Of a stretch of 64,000 nt of DNA, positions 1 through 10,406 are shown one piece after another. Source of the DNA: Prorocentrum cordatum (taxonomy: Eukaryota; Sar; Dinophyceae; Prorocentrales; Prorocentraceae). The position numbers were made by a program, and so were the translations under genes. The stretch covers positions 737,952 to 801,951 of the forward strand of contig CAUYUJ010016283.1 of the NCBI GenBank assembly GCA_963575745.1, read 5' to 3'. The number at the start of each line of letters is the position of its first letter. Position 1 is the stretch's first letter. Below the pieces are notes generated by a model, which saw nothing but the letters and a program-made list of their open reading frames with translations, did not search any database and had not been told where the DNA came from.

Positions 1-676
1 TGCAATGAGCAAAACATTAAATACTATATTGCTACCATCGCGGCTTGTGCCAACCTGTGCAAAAAGAAGCGGCGGCGGCACCAGCAGAGCACACGAGGGG
101 AGCCTGAAGTCGAAAAAGAAAATCTGGTTCAAAGCGGTATTTTCGATCTGCGCTAGACCATGGCGCGCGGAGCGCCAGGGGCGGCTCCGGAGGCTCCGCA
201 AGGGAACTCAAACGCTGCCAAAGATACTGGCGCGGACCTTCGAAAGATTATGCTTGTGACAGTTATCATTATTACTGTTTTGGTGCGAGTTAATCATATC
301 ATGATCAAGACTGTCAGCTCTTCGTCTGGGTAATATTACTATTGCGACTGCCATTGTAAAAAACTACTCGTTTTATTATTACTCCTATCAATTTTTCCCG
401 ATGAGATTCCGAATATTATTCTTCATAATATAATGCGTATCGCTAGTGGAAAACCAGTGAAGGTCTTCAAAAAAATGATATGATGCGTTTGTTTGGTTCC
501 TTCTTCTTCGACTGGGGGCCTGTATTCTTTGGCAATCCTCGTCCTAGCCCTGGGGGCCTGGACGGATTCACGTCCTGGCCCTCGGCGCCCTCCAGCTGCA
601 GCGCACGGATCCCTCTCGGAGGGGGGGGGGGGGGGGGCGCGGCGGAGCAGGCCGCCACCTGCTAACGCAGGGGCCC
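1..676. other. Unassigned sequence at window edge
   Basis: No gene is recognised here. An 84-codon open frame at 5-259 on the + strand is rich in Arg, Lys and Ser and matches no family I know; it may be the cut-off end of something outside the window. From about 260 to 480 the DNA becomes AT-rich with short ATT/ACT trinucleotide runs. A 15-nt G run lies near 621-637. Confidence 0.5.
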
Positions 677-811
677 TTCCCCCCTCCTCCTCCTCCCCCT
701 CCTCCTCCCCCTCCTCCTCCTCCTCCTTCTCTTCCCCTCCTCCCCCCCCTCCTCCTCCTCCGCCTCCTGCTCCTCCTCCTCCTCCTCCTCCTGTTCCTCC
801 TCTTCCTCTCG
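677..811 (+). repeat. (TCC)n array
   Basis: Interrupted CCT/TCC trinucleotide array on the + strand. The open frames across it (poly-Ser/Pro on +, Gly/Glu-rich on -) follow from the repeat and are not evidence of a gene. It forms the left border of the NNY-periodic tract. Confidence 0.9.
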
Positions 812-1776
812 TTACCATTAGCGTTACTCTTCTTCTTATCATCATTGTTACTCAGAACATACAGATTCGCATTAGTGCTCTACGTATTACCAAGAACATT
901 TCTATGCGTTTGGGTATTGTTATTATGAGTCGTACTTTTAGCGTTCGCATTACTACGCCATTTGCTTGAAAATATGATTGCTAGTGTTAGGGATAATATT
1001 CGTATTCCTAGTGTTCCTCATATTAGTATCATCGTAATGTTATTATTGCTCTGGTTATTATGATTCGTAGTATTGTTTGTTTTGTTGTATTATGTTTACT
1101 TGTACTCCTAATCGTTTCTTGTCTTCGTTTTATTAATACTCGTCCTGGTTGCCTGTTCGTATTATCACTCGCATTAGTCGCATTAGAATGCTTAATAATA
1201 TTATGAGTGCGCGTATTGGTCGTACCATTTTCGTTACGAAACAAAAACAGTTTTAGTACGAGTATTACCTGTAGGGTTATTAACAGTCGGGTTCGCATTA
1301 GAATTTGTAGTACTCGGAGTGTTCTTATGATTGCTATGATAGTATGAGTAGTCTTCGTAGTACCCATATGATTTGTAGAAATATGACAAGTAGTTGTTGT
1401 ACCACTGAACATGAGAATGAATATTAGTATTAGTAGTGTTCGTATGATCCTCTTTCGTATGGCTGGTACTATCAGTATGTCTAGTGCTGCTATTATTACT
1501 GGTTTCCTGCGAACCGTATGCTTCGCAGTATTCATAGTGTCAGCTGTGTTCCTCTTCACCGCTGTACCATTAGTATTATGCTTCGCCCCATGATTACGAA
1601 TAATAATGCCATGGTTATGATAAGTGCACTTATTTCTGATATTGTGAATAGTATGATAATTCGTAATCATTGATTCGTATTAGTATGAGTATGCTTACTC
1701 GTATTCGTCTTCTTAGAATTACTCCGAATATTCGTGATATGTTTACCATTATTCCTAATAGTAGTATTACAAGTAT
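812..1776. repeat. Degenerate 3-bp-periodic (NNY) tract 1
   Basis: About 965 bp of AT-rich DNA with strong 3-bp periodicity but no exact repeat unit. In each local phase the triplets are drawn mainly from ATT, CGT, AGT, ACT, CTT, GTT and ATG, so most end in a pyrimidine. The phase shifts several times. The pattern leaves long open frames on both strands (1029-1670 on -, from 1670 on +), which I read as an artefact of stop-poor triplets. It lies between two TCC arrays and has a twin at 23,568-24,571. Confidence 0.75.
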
Positions 1777-1892
1777 TCCTCCTCCTCCGTCTCCTCCTCC
1801 TCCTGCGTATCATCCTCCTGCCCCCCCCCCGTCTCCTCTTCCTTTTCCTCCTCCTCCTCCTCTTCCTTTTCCTCATCCTCCTCCTTTTCCTT
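1777..1892 (+). repeat. (TCC)n array
   Basis: Interrupted CCT/TTCC array on the + strand that closes NNY tract 1 on its right side. Confidence 0.9.
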
Positions 1893-2411
1893 TAAACAGC
1901 GGGTCGAGGCTTGGCATGATGGCACTCTGGCGAGCTCAGTGTCATGTCCGACGCCGCAACGTGGCGCTTGGGTGGCACCCTGTCTTCACATGTTTCAGTG
2001 GGTTGCCGATCGCGGTGGCGAAGTTGGGTAAAGAGTTGAGCAGGGCTCGGCATATGTTTCGTGTTCTACTTGCGGGAGATAGGTCGGGTCAGGTCCATAT
2101 TGGGTTTGGTTTTCCCCGTCTTCGGTTGGTTCCTGGACCTGCGGTCCCCTTTTCTCCGCACGTGCTCACCAAGTGCCCTGTGGGCTCCAACAACAAGTAC
2201 ATGGTTATAGGCTGGGCCTGGCCCGCGCAAGGCAAACGCTTTTTGGTGTCGGCTGAGCCTGGCCAGCGCAAGGTTCACTTTCTGGGTCAATTGTAGTTGG
2301 AGCTTTCTTTCCCACTTATTACTGGTCGAGCTTGGGCCGCGGGCTTAAGGCGAGCCAGAGCGCCCAGCGCGCGGCCCGCGGCCCCGCGCGCGGCGCGCGC
2401 GCGACGGAGCC
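1893..2411. other. Unassigned spacer
   Basis: GC-moderate sequence with no recognisable coding region, although frames stay open through parts of it. It becomes very GC-rich (CGCGCGGC runs) from about 2,370, just before the first LINE-A coding sequence. It may include the LINE-A 5' untranslated region. Confidence 0.4.
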
Positions 2412-2492
2412 ATGCCAGGGCTGGAGCGCCCCCGCTCGCCCGCGTGGCACAGGAGGCGGAGGAGAGGAAGAGCTTCGGCGAGAAGACTCCTC

Positions 2493-3593
2493 TCGATGGC
2501 GAGGGCTGGCGAGTTGCTGGAGTCGCACCACGGCAAGGCGCCGAAGTCCTGGGACGCTTGGAGCAGCGAGCAGAGCAAGCCCGAGCACGAGGATTTCACG
2601 TGCTGCACGACGTGGAAGTGCAAGGGCTGGATCATCGACCAACTTTGGAGAGTAGGCCTGCAGCGCAGGTACTGCAAGGCCACCTTCAAGAAGCCCTGAG
2701 CACCAAGCAGTCCGAGAGCTCGTCCGCCAGCGGCTACAGTGACCACGGAGGCAGGCGCAAGCGAAGAGGCCAAAAGGCGGAGACCAAGGAGCTCTCGCAG
2801 GCGCCGGTGCTCATCTCGGAGAAGATGGGAGGCATGAAGCTGGCCAACAGCGAGATGCTTGGCTCCCAGCTGAAAGGCTTCGCGAAGCAGATCGAGGCGC
2901 AGATGGATCCGCCGAAGGTGAAGTCAAGGCCAAAGAGGCTCGCGGAGGCCGCCGAAGCGCTGAGGATTGCTTACAAGCACTTCACAGCGGCGGCAGCGGA
3001 CGCAAAGAAGCAGCGAGCATGGCTGCGGGAGCTCGAGGAGAAGATGAGCGATAAGGCGGCGGAGGTAGCCAAGCAGGAGGCGAACCTGGAGGCGATCCAC
3101 TCGGAGGGCAGAGAGCCGCAGCACCAGAGCTTCACGCAGCAGCTGCTCTCCCAGACGCCAGAGGAGATGGCGCTGGAGGGCATCATCGACTTAGACAAGG
3201 AGATGGAGCTCGAGGACGAAGGACGAGATGGCCAGGAAGGCTGTCATCGAGGCGAAGAAGCAGGCGCTGAAAGACCTGCAGGAAGGTGCGAAGTCGTACG
3301 CGAGCCAGTTGCAGGAGCACCTCCGCAACGCCGAGGAGGCCACAGCCAAGAACAAGGAGACGATAAAGCAGGAGGCCAAGAAGAGGAAGGTCATCTTCTC
3401 GGACGAGGACGAAGCTAAGAGCTCATCGGCGGCGGCGCCTTCGGCGGCAGCACCAGCAGGACAAGCAGCCGCAGCAGCTGATCCAGGACAGGAAGACGAC
3501 GGCAACCCCGACCAAATGATGGAGGAGGAGGAGCTTGCCAAGGCCGGGGCGACGCCCGCAGCAGGCGGGCAGGCCGCTGGCACCCAGCATTGA
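2493..3593 (+). pseudogene. LINE-A ORF1: zinc-ribbon-like and coiled-coil protein, frameshifted
   Basis: ORF1 of LINEs is usually an RNA-binding, self-associating protein that packages the transcript. The first section (2493-2699) has Cys residues around WKCKGW and RRYCKATF, resembling a degenerate zinc ribbon. After a frame change the chain runs on through about 2,700-3,220 and, after another shift, 3,228-3,593. The middle is rich in Ala, Lys, Glu and Gln with heptad-like spacing (for example AWLRELEEKMSDKAAEVAKQ), typical of a coiled coil. The end is acidic and Ala-rich. The ATG at 2493 is the first plausible start of the coding stretch. Family membership is inferred from position upstream of the endonuclease and from composition, because ORF1 proteins diverge quickly. 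Confidence 0.6.
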
Positions 3594-3839
3594 CACGCAC
3601 GCCCCGGCGCCCGCAGCCCAAAGACCGACGGGGGCGCCAAGAGTATCTTCGTCGGCGCAGCATCACCACGTGGGGGCCTGCTGCGGAGTCGTGGCTGAAG
3701 GAAGAGCACCTTCGGATGCACACCTGATGCAGGAGACACACCTTCGGCTACACCTGCTGGAGGAGAAGGAAGCGATCCTACACAAGTGGGGTCTAAAGGC
3801 GTGCTTCGCAGCATCACAGCCTTCGGCCAAGTCAGAGAG

Positions 3840-4468
3840 AGGCTCGAAAGGGGGTGCGATGATAGCTACAAGGCCACACTTCAAATCCACATTTGTTCGA
3901 GAGCATGCGGCGCATGGCAGTGCATCGGGGGCCACTGCTGGCAGCCGCGCACAGCGTCAAGACCAAGAAAGTGAAGCGTTTGGTTTATTACAAACGGAAG
4001 ATTGGAAGGCGAATGACGCGGCGGCTATATCCGCGGTGCGACCAGCCGCTTAGAGAAGGAGCTAACGCCAGAAGGCTGGCTGAAGTAGCAAAGTTTACGA
4101 AAGCGCAGTGCAAGCCCGGAATTATCGCGGGGGATTTCGATGTCAACCCGACGAGATTTGCACGGGAGGGCTTCTGCGACCTCTTGGGCGACGCGCGCAT
4201 CTACACGCTGCCTGGCGAGACGCCCACGCGCTACAAAGCGGAGGAGCCGTCGCTCATGGACCACGCGCTGGCACGCCCAGAGGCGTGCAAACACATCATC
4301 AGCCTGAAGGCAGTAACGGACGTCAGTTGGAAGCCACACATCGGCCAGAAGCTGACGATCAAGGCGGAGCTGGAGCACAACCTCACCAGGGCGCTGAAGA
4401 TGCCGCGCCCACGTTCCCACCCAAAGCTCGACAGGAGGAAGAGGCCCAACCCAGACAGCACAGCATAA
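3840..4468 (+). pseudogene. LINE-A endonuclease (EEP/AP-endonuclease-like) domain
   Basis: This domain nicks target DNA so that reverse transcription can be primed. The N-terminal part, with GAMIATRPHF, reads in one frame from 3,858; from about 3,893 the next frame carries the rest. The core motif GIIAGDFDVNP (Asp at 4133) is the conserved GDFN-type metal and phosphate site, with Asp in place of the usual Asn. Further on, PTRY and SLMDHALA (about 4,225-4,270) match the terminal S-x-x-DH signature with the catalytic Asp-His. Early catalytic Glu residues were not located with confidence. The frameshift between the halves and a stop at 4,466 make it non-functional as it stands. Confidence 0.75.
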
Positions 4469-4581
4469 AGAGGGAAGTGGCTGAAAGAACAAGAGCAAGA
4501 AGGCCGCCATGAACAGGTACTAAAGCCAGCACAAGTCCAGGAACGACAAGAGCGACGGGGAAAAGCATCAGCAAGCGCCAG

Positions 4582-5640
4582 ATGGGAGGCACTGACACCT
4601 ATTGGATGGACGTCCTACCCACTACTCCCCGACGGCGATCTTCCAGACTAGCTGCTACAAGAACGGGGAGCTCGCCGAGAACAAGCACAAGCAGCCAGAC
4701 GTGGGAAGGGAACGGAGAATGCTCGTCAAGGGGAAGTGAGATAAGTAGGCCCGTGGCAAAGACAGAGGCAGCACAAGACGGAATGGCAGAACGATACCAT
4801 GACATGGACAACCCTGAGGCTGGCATCATAGAGGAGGAGCTCGAGGATTGGATTGCCCCAGCCGAAGAAGACCTCCCACCTGAACTCACACCTGTGAACC
4901 CCGAGATATCAGGGGACCGCGCAGTGGTAAGCCAGCAATGGCCCAAAACCGCGAGGTGCCCTCCAGCCGCCCCGAGCGAAGGAGGCAGCCATGCCTCTGC
5001 GACCGAGGCGGGTGGTCAGGCGCGAGGTCACGACCCCTGGAACAACGCCGAGGCCAACGACAGTGAGCTAGAGGGGGGGGGGCGCCGAGCACGCCAGCCA
5101 CGAATGACATGGTGCACACGCTCACCATGAACGACACCTGGGACGAGCACTACGAGAAGAGGCACCCGAGGAAGCAGCTGGAGGCGCCGAAATACACCAG
5201 CGAATCGGCGGCGTACAAGGCCACAGCAGACGAGGCGAACAGGCAGAGAGACCAGTACCACCACCTCGCATCCACGATGGAATACTTCTACTGCGAGGCC
5301 TATGGCATCCAGGCAGAAGACCAGCAGCGGTTCAAGGGAAGAGGCGATGCGCACCAGTTCCAGGGGAAGGAGGTCAGAGAGTCAGGCCAGAGGAGAGTGC
5401 ACTGTAGCAACAGGAAGGCAAACTGGTGGAGCAGGCTGGCAACGGCGCTGGACGGCCAGGCAAAGTTGAAGGGAAGGCGACGGGGTGAACAACAACTGCC
5501 GCGGCTAGAAGAATGTTGCAGGAGGCTGGCAATGGAAGGAGTGCCGTCTGCAGGGCGGGCAGCTACGAAGACGGCAAGGCTCCACGAGAAGTCAGGGACA
5601 GCGCATCAAAGAGATTCAGAAGGTAGATGAAGATGCGCTG
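4582..5640 (+). pseudogene. LINE-A linker between endonuclease and RT
   Basis: Two overlapping reading frames (4582-5130 and 5109-5630) carry charged, Gln- and Glu-rich sequence without a recognisable domain. The second holds DTWDEHYEKRHPRKQLEAPK and a run of aromatic residues (MEYFYCEAYG). The codon pattern and position between the EEP and RT domains suggest they belong to the same polyprotein. No function is assigned. Confidence 0.45.
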
Positions 5641-5646
5641 GAGGGC

Positions 5647-6980
5647 ATGGTCAAACAAGCCAAGCTTGAAGCGAAGATCCCCTTACAAGACGACCTGAGA
5701 AGAAGCGCAAAGGACTACGCGCGATGGGTGGCCAACGTGGAGATCAACGCACCAGGGGCGCCGCATGAGATCACCAAGCCCAAGAGGAGGCACGAAGACG
5801 AGCACATCAAGGGGGGGCAAAAAAGGCGACAAGCCCAAAGGAGAGCATCGACCTGAAGGCTACGGACTTCGAGGAGATGCGGAAGCCCAGCAGCACGCAT
5901 GATGATGCGGCGGAGGTGAACAACATGCTAAGAAGGAAGGCAACAGAGGAGCCGACGCCAAGTTGGACGCTCGAGGAGTTCGACGCGGCGGCGAAGGGCA
6001 TCCCCAACAAAGGGAAGGACACGGACAGGATGAACATGGACGACGTGAGGAGGCTACCATCGCAGGGCAGGCAAGCCTTAATACATATATATATATATAT
6101 ATATGAACAGCAGCTGTGAAGAGGAGGTAGCCTGGCCATGGCAGACGCTGCAAACGATGGTAATGATACAGCCAACGGACGCAGAGAAGGTTGATGAGAC
6201 GGCGCTCACAGGACAGAGCGCTGGCGCTACTCACGTGGTTCGCCCGGACGCGGGAGCGACTCAACAGGAACCAGATCAGGAAGTGGGCCGAAGACGCGGA
6301 AGAGGGCTTCGACGCGGCGATCGCGGGCAACTCCTGCAAAAGAGAGGCGATGGCCAGAGCCTTGGGAGACGGGACCTCGCAAGAGCTCGGAGCCCACTCC
6401 GCGAACGCCCTAGTCGACGTCAAAAGGTTCGACGATTCGCTAGACTTTGAGAAGGTGGCGAAGAAAGCGTTGGGGTACGGCCTCCCGCGGCGAGTTCGCG
6501 ATGGCCAGGCTGCCCCACCTGACGCCACGAATGCTCAAAGAAGAAAGCGCGCGCAGCAAAACGATCTACGCGAGGAGGAGCTTGCTGGCAGGATGAAAGC
6601 ATAGCAACAACTTGGCGAGGACCCTCATCCACCAAGTCGTAAAGTCCATGCGCAACGAAGTGCAGATGACACAGCCAAGGACATGGTTCGACGACATCGG
6701 TCCACGAGCAGTCGGAAACATCACCAAAGTGGAGGATTGCATCGTGGGGGAGACGTATGAGCTTGCGAAGGAACTCAACAGCGAGGGACTTGAGATGGCA
6801 AGCAAATCGGTACTATTCAGCACGGACATCAGCATGACGAAAAGAGCCGCCCACAGACTCACGAAGCTCGGAACCACGATAAGAGCAGCGACGGACGGCA
6901 TAGACCTGGGAATCGACCGAGCTGGCAAAACATGCACGAAGAGAGCAACGCACGGTGCGAGGAAGACGGGTATCAAATGA
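5647..6980 (+). pseudogene. LINE-A reverse transcriptase
   Basis: The RT copies element RNA into DNA at the nicked target. An N-terminal section (5,877-6,060) contains WTLEEFDAAAKGIPNKGKD and LPSQGRQAL, resembling the pre-motif-A region. An AT run at 6,089-6,104 interrupts it. Motif A is ALVDVKRFDDS (about 6,406-6,440). A frame change follows, then ARSKTIYARRSLLAG, an in-frame TGA near 6,594, and KHSNNLARTLIHQ, which together look like motif B (GC-x-x-S type) with the Cys codon turned into a stop. Motif C is PRTWFDDIG with the Asp pair at 6690-6695. The C-terminal part (ASKSVLFSTD, TDGIDLGIDRAG) continues to 6,980. Catalytic Asp residues are kept, but the frames are broken. Confidence 0.75.
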
Positions 6981-7046
6981 ATTGCGGTCATCACCAAAGA
7001 GCTGAAAAGAGCAAAGACAAGGAGACAAGTCATCGAGCAAGGGCCA

Positions 7047-7880
7047 ATGGCACAGGCGGGATACGGCACGAAAGCATACGGAGCCAGTCCCACCGAGATT
7101 CTGGCCATCAGGAGGAGGTACGCGAAGGGGCGCAGGAAGGCGTGGCCAGGCAGGTGCCTCACCACGCTGCTCGACCTGGAAGGCGCGGACCCAGGAGCCA
7201 CCATCCCCAAGTACCAGATGCAGGCGTGGTTCGACGTGTGGGCCAGCAGACCTGACCTGCGAAGTGGTGCAAGACGTGCCTGGCCTAGAATACGCGAACG
7301 ACCAGCAGCAGCACCTAAGAGCACGAGATGGCAGCAACGAAGAGGAATACTAGGCACACCCATGATGCAGCTATGGGAAATCGGTTGGGACGCAAAGACA
7401 ACGGACTTCTGGGAGGACGCTGGTGGAGGGGGCTGGCAGCTACAACCAGGCGATGGCAACGACGACCCAACGGAGCTGCTGGACGCGACCACCGAAGACC
7501 TCAAAAAGAAGGCTTGGACACGCGCCCGCATGCACCGCAACGGAGCTGGGCTACAGCACGTGGCAGATACATACGACCTGAAGATGCAGCTGATACGCCT
7601 AAGGAAGAACGGAAGTACCAGATGTTCGGATCGACACTCACGGCAGCTTGCGCGGGAGCGTGGTCACCGCAGAGGAGGAGAGACACATTCGGCGAAGACA
7701 CCAGCAACCTGTGCGAATGCGGAGAGGTCGCCGACAACTTCCACATCATCTGGGGAGGTTGCAGCTGCAGGAGCAACCACAGCATCTACAGGAGGACCGA
7801 GAACTTGGTGCATCGAGCAGAACAGGGGCGCGGAGAATATGCAGCATTATGGCTGAGAAGAGTTACGCCCTGACCCTGGA
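7047..7880 (+). pseudogene. LINE-A post-RT region with Cys/His knuckle
   Basis: The downstream half of the polyprotein, in two frames. The first (7047-7856) starts well with RRRYAKGRRKAWPGRCLTTL and later reads PMMQLWEIGWDAKTTDFWED. After a shift, 7,600-7,860 reads MFGSTLTAACAGAWSPQRR and then NLCECGEVADNFHIIWGGC (from about 7,703). The Cys-x-Cys...His...Cys spacing resembles the zinc-binding segment often found between RT and RNase H in LINEs. It probably aids nucleic-acid binding, by family analogy. Confidence 0.6.
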
Positions 7881-7899
7881 CTACGCCGCCTACGCGTGA

Positions 7900-8737
7900 G
7901 ACGGAATACCAGCCGAAGAGAACAGAAAAGGCGGAGGGCATCACCAATGAGGAGACGGGCCAGAAGCTCATCGCACCGAACGGACACCTGATCGCACGCG
8001 GAGATGGAAGCGGAGGAGCACACGGAGACGACGCAAGATATGGGAGATGCGGATGGAGCTGGGTAAGCATGGAGATGGCCAACGGTGAATGGAAGGCGAC
8101 AGCAGAAGTCTCAGGGCCGCTCCCAGGCACTAGACCATCCAACAAAAAGGCGGACATCACAGCGTTCCTGGACTGCCTGCAATCGACAGAGGGAGACACG
8201 AGTTTCTACACCGACTCGGAGATCATGTGCAAAGGTTGGAACTCCAAGAGGCACCTCCTCTCGGGCTACAAGAAGGCGCACGGGGACCTATAGAAGAGGA
8301 TCAAGCAGCGGCTTGCCACCAGGGGTGACGCGCAAGCTCAAGTACGACACGTCGAGAGCCACATGACGGAGGAACAAGCCAGAGAAAGAAGGACACCTAT
8401 GGAGACCTGGCACGGCAACCAGCGGGCTGACGTACTAGCGGGGGAAGCGGCGGCCACCCACGAGATCGCAGGTGCGCAAATGAGCTGCTACGATTGGGCA
8501 AGGGCGACAGCGCGCATGGTGAGAACTCGGACAGGACAGGCATACAAAGAGCAGTTCGAAATAGTAAAGCCGATGTCCTGGGAGGAGATAGAGGAGGCCA
8601 GAAGTAAAAGGAAGAAAGTAGAAGTGAAGGAGACCTTCGAGGAGCTCAAGAAGACATCACCACACATGCTGGTCAGCAAAAAAAAGACCACGTATTGCAC
8701 GGCCTGCAACGAGTCGATCGGGGTCAACCAAAGGTAG
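7900..8737 (+). pseudogene. LINE-A RNase H domain, one in-frame stop
   Basis: RNase H removes the RNA strand of the RNA:DNA hybrid. One frame carries the whole domain. Landmarks are ARGDGSGGAHGD (first Asp at 8003), GRCGWSWV, KADITAFLDC (Asp at 8153, where Glu is usual), FYTDSEIMCKGW (Asp at 8213), a TAG stop at 8291-8293, RHVESHMTEEQ, and WHGNQRADVLAGEAA (last Asp at 8429). The frame stays open to 8,737 and ends with a TYCTACNESIG zinc-like motif. This is the best-preserved domain of LINE-A. The single stop sits where related proteins often have Trp or another residue after LxxxHxxL. Confidence 0.8.
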
Positions 8738-9037
8738 AAGGCGGCGATATGGTGGTTGATGAGGTGCCATGCAGACGATGCCGGAGACAGAACGGACAGA
8801 AGGGAACCCGCGAGCAGCTGCCTGACACTCAAAGGCAAACTATCGCACGCGTGGCACGCCATATGATGGTCGGGACACCAAGCCAAATACTTCTGCTGGC
8901 AATGTGGAGCCACCGCGGAGAAGCACCTGAGCAGCAAAGAATGGCCTAGCGGGAAAGCATCACAGTATGCATTGAAAGTCCTGAGAAGAAGAAGGACTGG
9001 ACGGCCAAACCAAAGGTCGAGAGGTATGGCAGGGAAG
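8738..9037 (+). pseudogene. LINE-A C-terminal Cys motif
   Basis: Downstream of the RNase H, another frame reads LTLKGKLSHAWHAI, a TGA stop, then WSGHQAKYFCWQCGATAEKH (8,835-8,935). The CWQCG pair with nearby His residues looks like the end of a zinc-binding module. I treat it as the natural C-terminus of the LINE-A protein; the function is unknown. Confidence 0.5.
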
Positions 9038-9334
9038 GCTCGAGTCAGAACGCAGGGGGATCCTCCGCCCCGCCGCTGAGAGAAGGCTCAGCGGCTAACT
9101 TGGGGGGTAGAGTCGTACGTTTTGCTGACGGTAAGGCCTCGAGTCAGAACGCAGGGGGGCCCTCCGCCCCGCCGCTGTGAGAAGGCTCAGCGGCTAACTT
9201 GGACGGTCGTGTCGTACGTTCTGCTGACAAGGAAGCCTCGAGTCAAAACGCAGGGGGACCATCCGCCCCGCCGCTAAGAGAAGGCTCAGCGGCTAACTTG
9301 GATGGTAACGTCGTACGTTTTGCTGGAACTGTGG
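9038..9334 (+). repeat. 99-bp tandem repeat, 3 copies, each with a hairpin
   Basis: Three copies start at about 9039, 9138 and 9237, an exact 99-bp period (33 codons). Each encodes a variant of ASSQNAGGPSAPPL and ends near CGTACGTT(T/C)TGCTG. Copy 1 holds a perfect 9-bp inverted repeat, GCCGCTGAG / CTCAGCGGC, around a 6-nt loop (AGAAGG) at 9072-9095; copies 2 and 3 keep it with single mismatches. The array sits just 3' of the LINE-A coding region. Confidence 0.85.
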
Positions 9335-9880
9335 CCGCCTCGGGCAAGAGGAATACAAAGAAGAGCGGAAAACACCAGGTCAGGAACACGTACGAGGAGA
9401 TGAGCACAGAGTGCAAGAAGGACACACGCCAGGTCAAGTATACGCACCCGGAGTCGAACAGCGAGAAGGATGTGAAGAGTGCCGACAAGGCCAAGTTCAA
9501 AGAGGGCGAACTGCAAGCAGGACGACAAGTACACCTGAGCCACGGGTGAGCATGCTGACCAGAAGCACTCCGTGGACCCCGACGACGCAGAGGCGGCTGC
9601 CCTGGGCGAAACTCCTGAATGCAGGGGCCGCAGCCAGGCCAAGCTCAAGGACGAGGAGGAGAAGCTGACGGACTGCATGCAGGACGTCAAGTGCATCGGG
9701 GCCACGGAGGTGCAGGCGAACAAGAAGCACTCCGTGGACCCAGACGGCGCGGAGGCGGCGGCCCTGGGCGGAACCCCTGAGTGCAGGGGCCGCCACCAGG
9801 CCGGCCGCCTAGACAGTCGGCAGACTGCTAATACATTTCGGGAAACATATTTGGGCTGTGCAGGTTTGGAGGAATGAAGT
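9335..9880 (+). CDS. Uncharacterised charged ORFs with a 54-codon internal repeat
   Basis: Two + strand frames. One (9199-9549) continues from the 99-bp repeats into a Lys/Glu/Ser-rich stretch with TECKKDTRQVKYTHPES. The second (9572-9877) carries HSVDPDDAEAAALGETPECR and a near copy 162 bp later (at 9,563 and 9,725), separated by AKLKDEEEKLTDCMQDVKC. Lack of frame change across the second repeat hints at past coding selection. No family is recognised. It could be a C-terminal extension of LINE-A or unrelated sequence next to it. Confidence 0.4.
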
Positions 9881-10258
9881 TGCGCATTTGGTAATGCGTA
9901 GATGCCGTTCCTGAGTCTGGCTGTTGGTGAGGCAGTCGGTGGAAGAACCGAGCTCAGTACCCGAACAGCTTACGAGTTTGTTCGATTAAAAGTTTGCCCA
10001 GTGACCTGTGGTGGGCTTCATCATGGACAGCGCCGTATCGAGCTGAATTCATCTCTGCTAATCTGGCTGTCGTTACTGTGTGCAATGTGGTATTAACTCT
10101 CTGTGTGTCACAAGGGATTCATCAAAGGTATGCTCGGTTGTGGTCGCCCTCCTCTGACTCCTGTGTTTCCTGTCATTAGTCTTCTAGTTAGGCTGCTTCT
10201 CGTTCGAGTTCAAACCGAGGCTTGCGGATTCATAACGATTCTTGTGACAACCAGGTAA
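9881..10258. other. Unassigned spacer
   Basis: No gene or repeat family is recognised between the end of the 54-codon repeat and the large TCC array. Confidence 0.5.
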
Positions 10259-10375
10259 CCTCCTCCTCCTCATCCTCCTCCTCCTCTGACTCCTCCTCCT
10301 CCTCCTCCTCCTCCTCCTCCTCCTCTTCCTACTCCTCCTCCTCCTCCCCTCCCCCCCCTCCTCCTCCTCCTCCTC

Positions 10376-10406
<31 letters not shown>

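Larger units (their letters stand above)
2412..9880 (+). mobile_element. LINE-A: decayed non-LTR retrotransposon with RNase H
   Basis: A + strand LINE-type element whose coding parts appear in family order: a zinc-ribbon-like and coiled-coil ORF1, an endonuclease/exonuclease/phosphatase (EEP) domain, a reverse transcriptase, a Cys/His knuckle, RNase H, then a second Cys motif and a 3' region of tandem repeats. The reading frame changes many times and there are isolated in-frame stops, so it is a pseudo-element. Several catalytic residues survive, including the EEP GDF motif, the RT Asp pair and three of the four RNase H acids. No target-site duplication or poly(A) tail was found, so both outer limits are approximate. 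Domain assignment is by motif reading, not by a database search. Confidence 0.8.

Noticed and set aside
1029-1670. 213-codon minus-strand ORF, and the ORFs in the twin tract at 23.7-24.5 kb
   Set aside because: Open frames on both strands follow from pyrimidine-ending triplets that avoid stops; residue content is low-complexity Ile/Thr/Arg/Ser.
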